DNA from: an uncultured Clostridia bacterium
GTDB taxonomy: Bacteria > Bacillota > Clostridia > Peptostreptococcales > Anaerovoracaceae
DNA length: 64,000 nt
Assembly (NCBI GenBank): GCA_934234035.1
Contig: CAKQHH010000004.1
Span: 1-64,000 of the forward strand
Reading direction: 5' to 3'
The position numbers and the translations under genes are program-made. The stretch's first letter is position 1; each line of letters begins with the position of its first letter. Below the pieces are notes generated by a model, which was given only the letters and a program-made list of their open reading frames with translations, did no database searches and was not told the origin of the DNA. This document shows, piece by piece, positions 17,447 through 25,428 of the stretch.

Positions 17447-17938
17447 TTACTGAATTCCCATAACCATGAAGAGCACCTTCATGATCCACAGGGACAGTGC
17501 CGCATCAAAGAGAGGAACCACCAGCAGCAAGCCGTGCCATTTGTGATTCGTTCCGGATACCAGCACGATTCGTGCGTAGTGCCCAATCAGGGTTCCCATC
17601 AGCATACATGCCGGAAGCATCATTGCCGCCTGACTCATGGTGAGCACGCCGGTCGCGTACATGTTCGCACCGCTGGCAGCGCCGGCTGCTTTTGCAAAGA
17701 ATGCGGAGATCAGCACCGCGAAGGCCTCGCCCGGGAGTCCGAAGATTCCCATCACCGGTGAGAAAACGGTTCCCAGCAGATCCATCAGGCCGGTTGCCTG
17801 CAGAATATACACCAGCGTATATCCCAGAATCATCGCCGGCATGATGTTTCTCACGCCGATATTAAATCCGTCGTAACATCCCTTCATAAACAAGTCGATA
17901 ATGGACTTCTTTTCCGTTGTCTTTTTCTCTTCTGCCAT
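17447..17938 (-). CDS. GATE-domain (nucleoside recognition) membrane protein, second half
   Basis: The 163-residue protein has hydrophobic helices with the Gate/nucleoside-recognition pattern (GFNIGVRNIMPAMILGYTLV, ANMYATGVLTMSQAAMMLPA). The start is set at ATG 17938 because GGAGG at 17946-17950 is 7 nt upstream and the stop of the previous gene abuts it; the longer frame would overlap that gene. Together with the 17941-18630 gene it makes a split two-chain GATE transporter, as in SpmA/SpmB-like and YjiH-like pairs. The M20 peptidase upstream suggests a peptide or amino-acid derivative as substrate. Confidence 0.8.
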   Translation of the reverse strand: MAEEKKTTEKKSIIDLFMKGCYDGFNIGVRNIMPAMILGYTLVYILQATGLMDLLGTVFSPVMGIFGLPGEAFAVLISAFFAKAAGAASGANMYATGVLTMSQAAMMLPACMLMGTLIGHYARIVLVSGTNHKWHGLLLVVPLFDAALSLWIMKVLFMVMGIQ

Positions 17939-17940
17939 GA

Positions 17941-18630
17941 TTATGCCTCCTTGCTGCCTGCGGTTTTCGCCTGTACTTTTTTCTTGCCTCTCAGCCGGAT
18001 GATGATGCGCACAATGTTCGCCCCCACCAGTTTGCAGAAAATCTCCACCAGCAGGACCGGTCCCAGTCCGATTGGCGAAATCGCCACAAGCGGCGCGCCG
18101 CCGGTAACGGTGTTGTTGATACATGCCGATGCCGCATACTGATATGCCACAAATACGGTTCGCTCGTCGTCGCTCAACTCGCCCTCTTCGTACAACTCTC
18201 TCGTGAGGACCGCAGCCACGTCCGATCCGGTAAAACTACTTACGAACGCGATGCCGGCTTTTCCCGGGATGCCCAGAAGCGGGCGCAGAATCGGTTTAAA
18301 CAGAATCTCCGCTGCATCAAATGCCCCAAAAGCCTTGAACACGGACATCAGTCCGCAGAAGAGCATTACGCCCGGCAAGAGATTCAATCCCGCCATAAAA
18401 CCATCTTTCGCTCCGGATCCGTTGGCGCCGATCAAATTCATTTTCGTATCGCCAATCATTCCAAAGTTTCCGGTCAGATTCGTGAAATCCAGTACCTTTA
18501 ACGGAGAGTCGCTTTTCATAAAGATTCCGGACAGAATCAGTATGAACACAACCAGTGAAACCCACGCTCCGATGCCCACGTGTTTCTTCTCTTTCGCAGC
18601 GGCTGCGCTGCCTTTCTTACTATCTTCCAT
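17941..18630 (-). CDS. GATE-domain (YjiH-like) membrane protein, first half
   Basis: A 229-residue polytopic membrane protein with Gate-domain features, including GLNLLPGVMLFCGLMSVFKA and SSFTGSDVAAVLTRELYEEG, followed by a basic C-terminal tail. It begins 36 bp after the M20 peptidase stop and its own stop sits 2 bp before the start of the next GATE gene. The two halves probably assemble into one carrier. Confidence 0.8.
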   Translation of the reverse strand: MEDSKKGSAAAAKEKKHVGIGAWVSLVVFILILSGIFMKSDSPLKVLDFTNLTGNFGMIGDTKMNLIGANGSGAKDGFMAGLNLLPGVMLFCGLMSVFKAFGAFDAAEILFKPILRPLLGIPGKAGIAFVSSFTGSDVAAVLTRELYEEGELSDDERTVFVAYQYAASACINNTVTGGAPLVAISPIGLGPVLLVEIFCKLVGANIVRIIIRLRGKKKVQAKTAGSKEA

Positions 18631-18666
18631 AATTTCCTCCTACATAATCAACGATTTCGAATCAAC

Positions 18667-19848
18667 CTATTCTTCCGAAAAATCATCCTTCAAACTGAAC
18701 ACAGCGCAAGCGGCCAGCCAGCATCGGGTGAACAGAGATTCCACGATGGCATACTCCTGTTCCGTATGGTTTCCTTCTCCCTGAACGCCCATTCCGCAGA
18801 CCGTCGGAACGCCCGCGGCAACCGTTATTCCGGAGTCGGATAATCCTCCTACCACGCGGCTTCCCGGTGTGCCGTATCCGATTTCCTCTGCAACGCACTG
18901 AATGTGCTTCATGAGCTTTTTCACACCTTCGGTGGTTTCCATGTTCAGCACCACGCTGGATGTATCCAGTTCTGCCCAGGTGTCCGGCACGGTATTCGTC
19001 TCCGTCGCGGTCTTCAAATCTTCAAAAATCTCTTCTCGAATTTCGGAATCCGGATACCGGATGGCGATGTCAATTCTGCATTCTCCCGGTATGGTATTGG
19101 CACCCATTCCACCTTGGATGACCCCGCAGTTGATCAGCTTGCCTCTTGGAATATCGTTCTTGCTCTCCAGAAACTCTACTTTTTTTGCCGCTTCCAGAAT
19201 CGCGGAACGTCCCTTCTCCGGAGCATTGCCGGAATGTGCGGATACGCCGTGTACTTTTATGGTAACCGGACCGCCGCCCTTTCGTCCGATAACGAACGTA
19301 TCATCCGGGAACCCGGTTTCAAAGTTAAATGCGGCGACCGCACCTTCCGCTTCCCGGCTCAAAATATGTTTCACGTTGGATTTGGCATGCATGATTTCTT
19401 CATCCGGCGCGAACACGCATTTAATCGGGCGCTGATTGTATCCCGCATCGAGGCACGCTTTAATCGCATACACTGCGATGACCAGACCGCCCTTCATGTC
19501 CAGAACGCCGGGTCCGTGAGCGCATTCCTTTTCGTCAATGTGGAACGGATTTTTCGCAGCCGCACCTTCCTTGAACACCGTGTCCATGTGACCGATGAAC
19601 AGAATCGGTGCCATCCCCTTTCCGGCAGTGGTCTCCGCAATCAGTGTATCGCCGGCGTTCTCACTCTGCTCATACCGAACCTCCAATCCGGCAGCTTCCA
19701 ATTCATCTCCGAGGATATGGGCGACGCGGGTTACTCCCTCCTTCTGAAACGAACCGCTTTCCGTGTTCACCAAAGTCTTCCATAAATCCACCATCTCCGT
19801 CTTATGTTCTTGGATATATTGGCGGATTCGTTCATTCATCGTTTCCAT
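18667..19848 (-). CDS. M20 family metallopeptidase (CPG2-like carboxypeptidase)
   Basis: The 393-residue enzyme carries the M20 di-zinc signature: FIGHMDTV (His87, Asp89), HGPGVLDMKGG (Asp117), APDEE (Glu150-151 as general base and ligand), a GGLSDSG segment near residue 345 and a terminal HTEQEY segment with the last metal-site His. The overall pattern is that of glutamate-carboxypeptidase-like members, which hydrolyse N-acyl or peptide bonds next to acidic residues. It heads an operon with a split GATE transporter and a small membrane protein, and is divergent from a regulator at 19979, which suggests uptake and hydrolysis of a defined peptide or N-acyl amino acid. Confidence 0.9.
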   Translation of the reverse strand: METMNERIRQYIQEHKTEMVDLWKTLVNTESGSFQKEGVTRVAHILGDELEAAGLEVRYEQSENAGDTLIAETTAGKGMAPILFIGHMDTVFKEGAAAKNPFHIDEKECAHGPGVLDMKGGLVIAVYAIKACLDAGYNQRPIKCVFAPDEEIMHAKSNVKHILSREAEGAVAAFNFETGFPDDTFVIGRKGGGPVTIKVHGVSAHSGNAPEKGRSAILEAAKKVEFLESKNDIPRGKLINCGVIQGGMGANTIPGECRIDIAIRYPDSEIREEIFEDLKTATETNTVPDTWAELDTSSVVLNMETTEGVKKLMKHIQCVAEEIGYGTPGSRVVGGLSDSGITVAAGVPTVCGMGVQGEGNHTEQEYAIVESLFTRCWLAACAVFSLKDDFSEE

Positions 19849-19978
19849 AAATGCCTCCCTTTCGTTTTGTTACCCTGACTTTAACACTTGTCTCAAACCC
19901 ATAAAAGGAGTATAATTCTGCCATAAATAGCATTTTTGTCTTTAATTGGCATGCCTATTCGCGTTTGGGAGGAAAGCT

Positions 19979-21277
19979 ATGATTATTGCGGTTATCGGTT
20001 CGGCACCGGCGCTCTCTGCCGTGGAGTTCATCATGAAGGAATATAAGACGGATTTTAAACTGCGCTACTACACAGTGAAGCTCTTTGAGGACAGTGCGGT
20101 AATTGCGGAAAAGGTTCAGCGGGAAGGGCTCGCCGATGCGTTGCTCTTCTCCGGTCCGACAAATTACAACTATACCCGCAGCAAAGTGAAGGAGACCATT
20201 CCGTGGGGATGTATTCCCCACACCAAATCATCTATTTACCAGGGAATTGCCGAGGCCGGCGTTCGGTACAATACCGATGACTTCGATTGCATCAGTGTGG
20301 ATTCCTATGAGCCGGATCTGTTTCGCAATGCGTTGGAAGGGCTGGACATTCGTGACATGGAAATTATCCATCCATCCCGGCATTTCTCGGAGCAGGAATA
20401 TGAAAAAGGGCTTCTGGAATTCCATCGAGCGCAGCATCGGAAAAATCCCCGCACCATTTGCTTCACAAATATGGAGCACATCCAAGAACCCCTTGTGGCG
20501 GAAGGTATCCCCTGCATTCGTCTGAGGCCTTCGGAAGAGTCCATCCGAGAACAGCTCTCCACCCTTCGCCTCCAATCTCTTTCCGCAAAAGAAAGCCGCG
20601 GAGTTTTTGCAGTGATTACGGTACGGTATAGTTTTGAATTCGATTCCGAGCAGGATATTGCGCTGCGAGAATGGATGAAAATGGAATATATGAATGCGGT
20701 ACGAACCCGCTGCTACGAAGCCGCGCAGCGGCTGGATGCAGCGGTGTTCCAGCAAGGTGTGGACATGTTCATTCTGACAACCGCCAGGGACACCCTGATT
20801 AATGTGTTCATCAAAGGCGGAGAATATATGAAGTTGATGAATTACAATACCGCCTCCAAGGATTTCAATATGTGGATGGGTATCGGAACCGGACACACGA
20901 TGGTGGAAGCGTATTCTCATGCCGCAATTTCGCTGAACAAAGCCTTAAAGGATTACTCCGGAGGCATCGTCATGACCGATACGGACAATCCGGTTCCGGT
21001 GGAAATTGAGATTCCTTCGTACGAGGATACCGACGCGACACTCCTGGCCATCGCTCACCGGACACATATCAACCTGCATACGCTTCAGAAAATACGGGAA
21101 CTGCAGGAGGAAGACAAGACCTTAACATCGCGCACGCTCGCCAAAGCGCTGGACACGAATATCCGAAATGCAAACCGGATTGTCGCAAAAATGGACGAGG
21201 GCGGATATCTGGTCATTGTAGGAAAACAATCCACCGGAAAAGGACGTCCGGAACGAGTATTCAAATTCTCGTTTTAG
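19979..21277 (+). CDS. HTH-domain transcriptional regulator of the M20/GATE operon
   Basis: The 432-residue protein has an N-terminal sensor-like region (IIAVIGSAPALSAVEF..., with a later TNYNYTRSKVKE motif) and a C-terminal winged-helix or HTH segment (LTSRTLAKALDTNIRNANRI, KMDEGGYLVIVGKQ). I do not recognise the sensor family. The start ATG 19979 is fixed by GGAGG at 19968-19972; the upstream ATG at 19946 has none. Its divergent position next to the M20 peptidase gene suggests it controls that operon. Confidence 0.75.
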   Translation: MIIAVIGSAPALSAVEFIMKEYKTDFKLRYYTVKLFEDSAVIAEKVQREGLADALLFSGPTNYNYTRSKVKETIPWGCIPHTKSSIYQGIAEAGVRYNTDDFDCISVDSYEPDLFRNALEGLDIRDMEIIHPSRHFSEQEYEKGLLEFHRAQHRKNPRTICFTNMEHIQEPLVAEGIPCIRLRPSEESIREQLSTLRLQSLSAKESRGVFAVITVRYSFEFDSEQDIALREWMKMEYMNAVRTRCYEAAQRLDAAVFQQGVDMFILTTARDTLINVFIKGGEYMKLMNYNTASKDFNMWMGIGTGHTMVEAYSHAAISLNKALKDYSGGIVMTDTDNPVPVEIEIPSYEDTDATLLAIAHRTHINLHTLQKIRELQEEDKTLTSRTLAKALDTNIRNANRIVAKMDEGGYLVIVGKQSTGKGRPERVFKFSF

Positions 21278-21285
21278 GCTTGCCG

Positions 21286-21370
21286 CCAAAAAGCAAAGAA
21301 GAGGTCGCCGCACTCTGCCCGTGCGGAAACCTCTTTTTGATTGCAACTTGCTTTTATGAAATTGTTTTTA
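21286..21370. repeat. Repeated terminator-like element, copy 2
   Basis: The second copy of the block at 17128-17211. AAGAGGT (21299-21305) pairs with ACCTCTTTTT (21329-21338), with an inner CCGCAC/GTGCGG stem. It sits between the convergent ends of the regulator (21277) and the minus-strand membrane gene (stop at 21376), so it can serve as a bidirectional terminator. Confidence 0.75.
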
Positions 21371-21375
21371 TGAGA

Positions 21376-22047
21376 CTAATTCGGCATCTCGCTCTTCATT
21401 GCGCGGAAGCCGATGACCACGGCCCACAAGTAAGCGCAGGTTTTTGGAATCATCAGGGCGCCCATGACCGGGATTGTTTCGGCGAAGAGAACTACCGGAA
21501 GGTAGCAGCCGAAGCTCAGCACGATGGTGAACCACATCCAGCGGAAGGCGCGGTCGTTCTGCTCTTTGGCGCTGCGGAAGTAAAGCACGATGATCAGCAG
21601 GCCCAGCAGGGCGAACGGGATGTTCCGATAGATGCCCCAAGACAGCGGCGGATTGGCGGCGGTCCACTGGTTCTGCGGCATCATGCACAGGGCGATTCGA
21701 ATGCCGGCCAGCAGGTATACCAGGGTGGTCAGATTCTTGCGGCCGGTGATGTTGTAGCGTTCGCGCCATACGTAGTAGATCAGCACGTAGAAAATCGTCA
21801 TGGTAACGGAAGTGATCCATTTGCCGATTCCCAGCGGAACTGTGTAGTCCCCGAAACCGGTGGTGCACAGGGCGATGATGCGCGGAACCAGGTGGAAGGA
21901 ATCGCCGGCGCCCAGGATTACGGCCATCCAGCCGAAAATGGTGAACTGGCGGCACTTGCCCCCGCTTCTGCGGATCATTTTAATGCCAATGGTGATAACG
22001 GATACGAGATAGGCCACGTCGAAAATTGGCTCCATAATTGCTTGCAT
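21376..22047 (-). CDS. Unknown polytopic membrane protein
   Basis: The 223-residue protein has about six or seven hydrophobic helices (for example TIFGWMAVILGAGDSFHL and LIYYVWRERYNITGRKNLTT). I do not recognise a family with certainty. It is the second gene of a TetR-regulated pair: the adjacent membrane gene at 22221-22664 and the TetR gene at 22878-23435 are on the same strand. A transporter or sensor role is a guess. Confidence 0.65.
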   Translation of the reverse strand: MQAIMEPIFDVAYLVSVITIGIKMIRRSGGKCRQFTIFGWMAVILGAGDSFHLVPRIIALCTTGFGDYTVPLGIGKWITSVTMTIFYVLIYYVWRERYNITGRKNLTTLVYLLAGIRIALCMMPQNQWTAANPPLSWGIYRNIPFALLGLLIIVLYFRSAKEQNDRAFRWMWFTIVLSFGCYLPVVLFAETIPVMGALMIPKTCAYLWAVVIGFRAMKSEMPN

Positions 22048-22220
22048 TGTGTGTACTCTCCTTTTTTATTATTTTGCTGTCGCTATGCGGCGGCTTGCGC
22101 CGCGTGAGAACTTATTGATTGAATTTAATTACATTTGATTGCGCGGGGGGATTGCCTGCGCATTGATTGCAATTGATTGCGTGGGACTCGCCTGCGCGCG
22201 GCGGGCCGAGTTGGCGCTGC
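22048..22220. other. Intergenic region between the two TetR-linked membrane genes
   Basis: About 170 bp with repeated ATTGATTGC words and GC-rich short inverted segments. It contains the ribosome binding site of the 22047 gene. No gene is visible. Confidence 0.5.
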
Positions 22221-22664
22221 CTACTCTTCCCCTTGCAGTTTGTCTTTCTCGAACAGACGGAAACCGGTGATGTACTGGATGCCGAAGAGGATTCCGGCCA
22301 ACAGCAAGGCTGCTCCCAGCCCGGTGTAGAACACGGCGATGAAACGCTCCGGTGCCACGCCGCTAGCGCGAAGTCCGATTCCGCCGGACATCATGAACGC
22401 CATGATGATAAAGGATTTGCGGTCGAAGAACTTCAGGAAGAAGTGGTATTCTTCTTCGTATCCGCGAATCCGCTCCGTATGCTTGTCCACCAGCTTGCCG
22501 AAAATGAATTTCTGAAAAATGACAAACACCACCAAGGTGAGCAGGAAATTCACCAGCGCCAGGTAGGATCCGTAGGACGCCAGTCCGATTCGAAGAATGT
22601 TTCCTCCCGCTGCACTCCATACGATGCACGCCAGTAACAGCAATGTGTTTCTTTTGACTTTCAC
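22221..22664 (-). CDS. Small polytopic membrane protein
   Basis: The 147-residue protein has four hydrophobic segments with a central basic loop (GKLVDKHTERIRGYEEEYHFF). It is the first gene of the TetR-controlled pair and lies about 115 bp downstream of the operator-like palindrome at 22780. Its family is unknown. Confidence 0.65.
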   Translation of the reverse strand: MKVKRNTLLLLACIVWSAAGGNILRIGLASYGSYLALVNFLLTLVVFVIFQKFIFGKLVDKHTERIRGYEEEYHFFLKFFDRKSFIIMAFMMSGGIGLRASGVAPERFIAVFYTGLGAALLLAGILFGIQYITGFRLFEKDKLQGEE

Positions 22665-22779
22665 AGTTTTGCCTCCTTCTTAATCTTTTTCTTTGCAGTC
22701 CGCTATAGGGATTTGCTTTGATTCCCTCGCTGCCGCAAGCGATTGCGTTAACTGCTGCATGTACGGCAGTCTTCGCGAG

Positions 22780-22793
22780 TTGAACAATGTTCA
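22780..22793. promoter_or_regulatory. TetR operator-like palindrome, distal copy
   Basis: TTGAAC-AAT-GTTCA at 22780-22793 matches the copy at 23450-23463 except one base. It lies in the leader of the membrane-protein pair controlled by the TetR gene. Confidence 0.6.
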
Positions 22794-22877
22794 TTTTATG
22801 GCCCAAAGGAATCCCCCACAGACGTGGGAGATTGGATTGTCGATATAAGGAAGTCCGCAGGCCGAACCTTCCGTCCA

Positions 22878-23435
22878 CTAATACACGGTGCGCCGCAGAA
22901 CCTCCAGCACCGGTGCCGGATTGTAATCCTCTCGGAGCAGCGCCGCCAGCATCAGCGAGAACAGAACGTTGCCGAAAACCTCCGGCGTGAACGCCTCATT
23001 AAAAGCATCCTTCCGAATCCGCGAATCGTTCTTCAGAACCCGGACCAGACTGGTTTGAATGTGCTTCTGCGTTTCATTCATGCGCCGAATGTTCTCTTTC
23101 TTCCCCTGCTCCGCAAGGCCCAACGAATGCAGCGCCACAAAACCCGGATATTCTCGGCTCCCGGCTTCCATCCGCCGGTACATCCAAGTGACACAGGATT
23201 CCGCATCCTCGTACACCGCCGGGTTATCCGGATTATGGAAAATTTCATGCCAAATGCTTTCCACCGTGGCCGCCAACAGCTTGGTTTTGGATCCAAAATA
23301 ATTATAAATGGATCCCACGGACACGCCGCACGCCCCTGCCACGGACCGGATGCTGATGGCCTGACTGCCTTCTTTTTTTACCAGCTCCCGGCTCACGGCT
23401 AGAATCTCTTCTCGGGATGTTACTTTCTGATTCAT
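22878..23435 (-). CDS. TetR/AcrR-family transcriptional regulator
   Basis: The 185-residue protein begins with a canonical TetR DNA-binding domain (VTSREEILAVSRELVKKEG, ISIRSVAGACGVSVGSIYNY, FGSKTKLLAATVES) and has an all-helical C-terminal ligand domain of unknown specificity. Its start lies 15 bp from a palindrome TTGAACGATGTTCA, and the same 14-mer with one change lies ahead of the two membrane genes, so autoregulation and control of those genes are likely. Confidence 0.85.
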   Translation of the reverse strand: MNQKVTSREEILAVSRELVKKEGSQAISIRSVAGACGVSVGSIYNYFGSKTKLLAATVESIWHEIFHNPDNPAVYEDAESCVTWMYRRMEAGSREYPGFVALHSLGLAEQGKKENIRRMNETQKHIQTSLVRVLKNDSRIRKDAFNEAFTPEVFGNVLFSLMLAALLREDYNPAPVLEVLRRTVY

Positions 23436-23449
23436 TCACTCACCTCAAC

Positions 23450-23463
23450 TTGAACGATGTTCA
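23450..23463. promoter_or_regulatory. TetR operator-like palindrome, proximal copy
   Basis: The palindrome TTGAAC-GAT-GTTCA lies directly upstream of the TetR start codon at 23435. It is the likely autoregulatory site. Confidence 0.65.
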
Positions 23464-23554
23464 TTGTAGTCGCGACGAGGGACTCTGTCAAGGTTTTTTT
23501 GTGGGTACGCGGCGGGGATCGTGCATCACTTTTTGGCCTTCGTGTTTCGGGTTG

Positions 23555-23656
23555 AAATCCGGTATCTGATGTTTTTGCTTTGATTTTCCACCTCCATGCA
23601 TCAACCGGAAATTCGTGGTTGATGCATGCGGTGCGTTTTTCGGGGCTCATGCATCA
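23555..23656. repeat. 102-bp direct repeat, copy 1
   Basis: This copy runs from AAATCCGGTATCTGATG to GGGGCTCATGCATCA and is nearly identical to 23777-23878, 222 bp downstream. It contains a perfect hairpin CATGCATCAACC (23595-23606) with GGTTGATGCATG (23617-23628). Confidence 0.75.
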
Positions 23657-23776
23657 ACTCTTGCATCCTCGTCTTCTTCGAGTTAATGTTTCCGACCCGG
23701 TTTTCAAGGCTCGTGCATCAGATTCCGGAAAAGCTTGCTTGAGTTCCGGTCCACACTCTCTCATGCTTCGGCCAGA

Positions 23777-23878
23777 AAATCCGGTATCTGATGTTTTTGC
23801 TTTGCTTTTCACCCTCCATGCATCAACCTGCAAATCGGAGTTGATGCATACGGTGCGTTTTCCGGGGCTCATGCATCA
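23777..23878. repeat. 102-bp direct repeat, copy 2
   Basis: The second copy, with a few substitutions. Its internal hairpin is ATGCATCAAC (23818-23827) with GTTGATGCAT (23840-23849), so the stem has been retained through compensating or tolerated changes. Confidence 0.75.
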
Positions 23879-23910
23879 CTTTTAAAAAAATTGACGATAA
23901 AAGCAGAATA

Positions 23911-23994
23911 TTCCGGCCGCCAACGTCAACCCGTCACAGGGTCACGGGGGCAATTAGAGTTTCCGGCGGTTCTTTTCGGATGGGATTGACGATA
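23911..23994. repeat. Interspersed repeat, copy 1 (second copy near 37.5 kb)
   Basis: The segment TTCCGGCCGCCAACGTCAA through TTTCGGATGGGATTGACGAT closely matches 37481-37563. It contains the CCGCC...GGCGG stem followed by TTCTTTT, which is terminator-like. The perfect hairpin at 23984-24026 follows directly. Confidence 0.7.
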
Positions 23995-24026
23995 ATGCTG
24001 CGAAAACATAGGCATTATCGTCAATC
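23984..24026. repeat. 15-bp perfect palindrome
   Basis: GATTGACGATAATGC (23984-23998) pairs with GCATTATCGTCAATC (24012-24026) with a 13-nt loop. The TTGACGAT word matches that of other hairpins in this window. Confidence 0.75.
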
Positions 24027-24080
24027 CCTCCGGTTGCTGCGTAGGCTTTCACCGTAATGTCGAGCGGGAAATCCGGTTCA

Positions 24081-24119
24081 TTGACGATGGAACTGAAAAA
24101 ACAAGCCCTCCATCGTCAA
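24081..24119. repeat. 11-bp palindrome, TTGACGATGGA type
   Basis: TTGACGATGGA (24081-24091) pairs with TCCATCGTCAA (24109-24119). It belongs to the same stem-word family as its neighbours. Confidence 0.65.
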
Positions 24120-24265
24120 CTTTTCGAAAAAAGTATTACTTTATTAGACTTTTACAGGCAGATGGGCGTTAGAGGTGAATTGAAAAAGAGCTGTTCGGCG
24201 GCGGGGTCCCCTCTCGGTGCCCCCGCCGCCGAAGCAGCTCTTCACAACTTCTTTCCTATACTCTC

Positions 24266-24805
24266 CTATACTTGCGCGCCCAGCGCCCGGGCTTCTGCCA
24301 GCTTGGCATTTCCGGAAATCGCGCCGCCCCCGGTCACCCCTCCGCAGTATACGGTCCCCTTCAGGGTTGTTTTTGGGAAACATTCCAACCAGCCGGTCAG
24401 TCCGGTCTCCGCCTTTTCGAAAACATCATCCCCTTCGTCCGCCGCCGCAGCCAGGAAGTACACGTCCCGGAACCGGTAGTCCATCGGATACATTGGATTC
24501 ATGCGGTCGAGGAGGGTTTTCATCTGGCCGGACATCTCGAAATAGTAGATTGGCGTGGCCCAGGCCACCACGTCCGCCTGAAGCACGGCGTCCATAATCG
24601 GGGCCACATCGTCTTGGATGATACATTTTCCGGTCTGATGACAGGACAGGCAGCCTCTGCAGAAGCGGATGTCCTTATCCTTCAAGGTGATGAACGCCAC
24701 TTCGTTACCGGAGGCCTCCGCCCCCTCGGCGAAGGATTTTGCCAGAAGCTCCGAGTTGCTGTTCGGCCGGATGCTGGTGGAAATTACGGTTACTTTTTTT
24801 GCCAT
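24266..24805 (-). CDS. Flavodoxin-like NADPH-dependent FMN reductase
   Basis: The 179-residue protein resembles NADPH-dependent FMN reductases of the WrbA/IsiB-like (flavodoxin) fold. It starts VTVISTSIRPNSNSELLAKS, the phosphate-binding loop region, and has FCRGCLSCHQTGKC with a Cys-rich redox-type motif and DDVAPIMDAVLQADVVAWATPIYYFEMSGQ. A free electron-transfer or reductase role for FMN is likely. It is followed on the same strand by no co-directional neighbour within 400 bp, and the upstream gene is a GNAT. Confidence 0.85.
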   Translation of the reverse strand: MAKKVTVISTSIRPNSNSELLAKSFAEGAEASGNEVAFITLKDKDIRFCRGCLSCHQTGKCIIQDDVAPIMDAVLQADVVAWATPIYYFEMSGQMKTLLDRMNPMYPMDYRFRDVYFLAAAADEGDDVFEKAETGLTGWLECFPKTTLKGTVYCGGVTGGGAISGNAKLAEARALGAQV

Positions 24806-24835
24806 ACGTCGCTCCTTTCTTTTGGTGCCGGTTGC

Positions 24836-25357
24836 TTACCAAGCGTTTGCCATGACGGTGCCGCTCAGACCCTGCCGGAAGGTTTCGTATTCCTCCGGCG
24901 TCAATTCTCGGGGCGAGCTCATCACCACCAACGAATGCCCGGCGTTTTCCTTGTGGTATGGCGGATGAACGTGTGGGTAGGGATTCGCCTTGAAACCGCA
25001 TCGCTCGTAGAAACCCTTTCGCCGCCGGGAGATCTCGTCCACCGGAGGATCGATTTCCAGAATCACAGTGTGCTCCTGCAGCGCCTCCAAAATCCGCTGC
25101 CCGTAGTGCTTGTTTCGCATCGACGGATCGACGCAGAAATGCTCCACGTAAAGCGCATCGCCAATGTTCCAGTACAGAATTTCGCCCACAAAAACATCTT
25201 CGTCGAAAACAATATCAAAATGGTATTCCGGGTTGCCCAAGATTTCTGACTGGGATGCCGGTTCCCGCTGCTCGTGGCGAGGAAAGCTAATCTCGTAAAG
25301 CTCCATCGCCTCTTTGAAATACGGGTGTTCCGCTTCGGTAATTCGTTCAAATCTCAT
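24836..25357 (-). CDS. GNAT family N-acetyltransferase
   Basis: The 173-residue protein has the GNAT core: FCVDPSMRNKHYGQRILEAL gives the acetyl-CoA-binding strand with RNKHYG as its Q/RxxGx(G/A)-type loop, and RRRKGFYERCGFKANPYP is the late motif B. The start is set at ATG 25357 (MRFERITEAEH); the upstream ATG at 25468 would read into the next gene's coding region. The substrate is not determinable. Confidence 0.8.
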   Translation of the reverse strand: MRFERITEAEHPYFKEAMELYEISFPRHEQREPASQSEILGNPEYHFDIVFDEDVFVGEILYWNIGDALYVEHFCVDPSMRNKHYGQRILEALQEHTVILEIDPPVDEISRRRKGFYERCGFKANPYPHVHPPYHKENAGHSLVVMSSPRELTPEEYETFRQGLSGTVMANAW

Positions 25358-25428
25358 GTTTCCATTTCCCTTCTTAATCCCTGATTTTACATAACAGTAT
25401 ACTCGCTCGAAAAGAAAATGTATATATC

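Larger units (their letters stand above)
23436..24265. other. Large repeat-rich non-coding region
   Basis: About 830 bp without a credible gene, filled with palindromes and direct repeats. It contains the TetR operator (23450-23463), two copies of a 102-bp direct repeat (23555-23656 and 23777-23878), a block also present at 37481-37563 (23911-23994), and hairpins at 23984-24026 and 24081-24119. The neighbouring flavodoxin-like gene is convergent. Confidence 0.7.
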
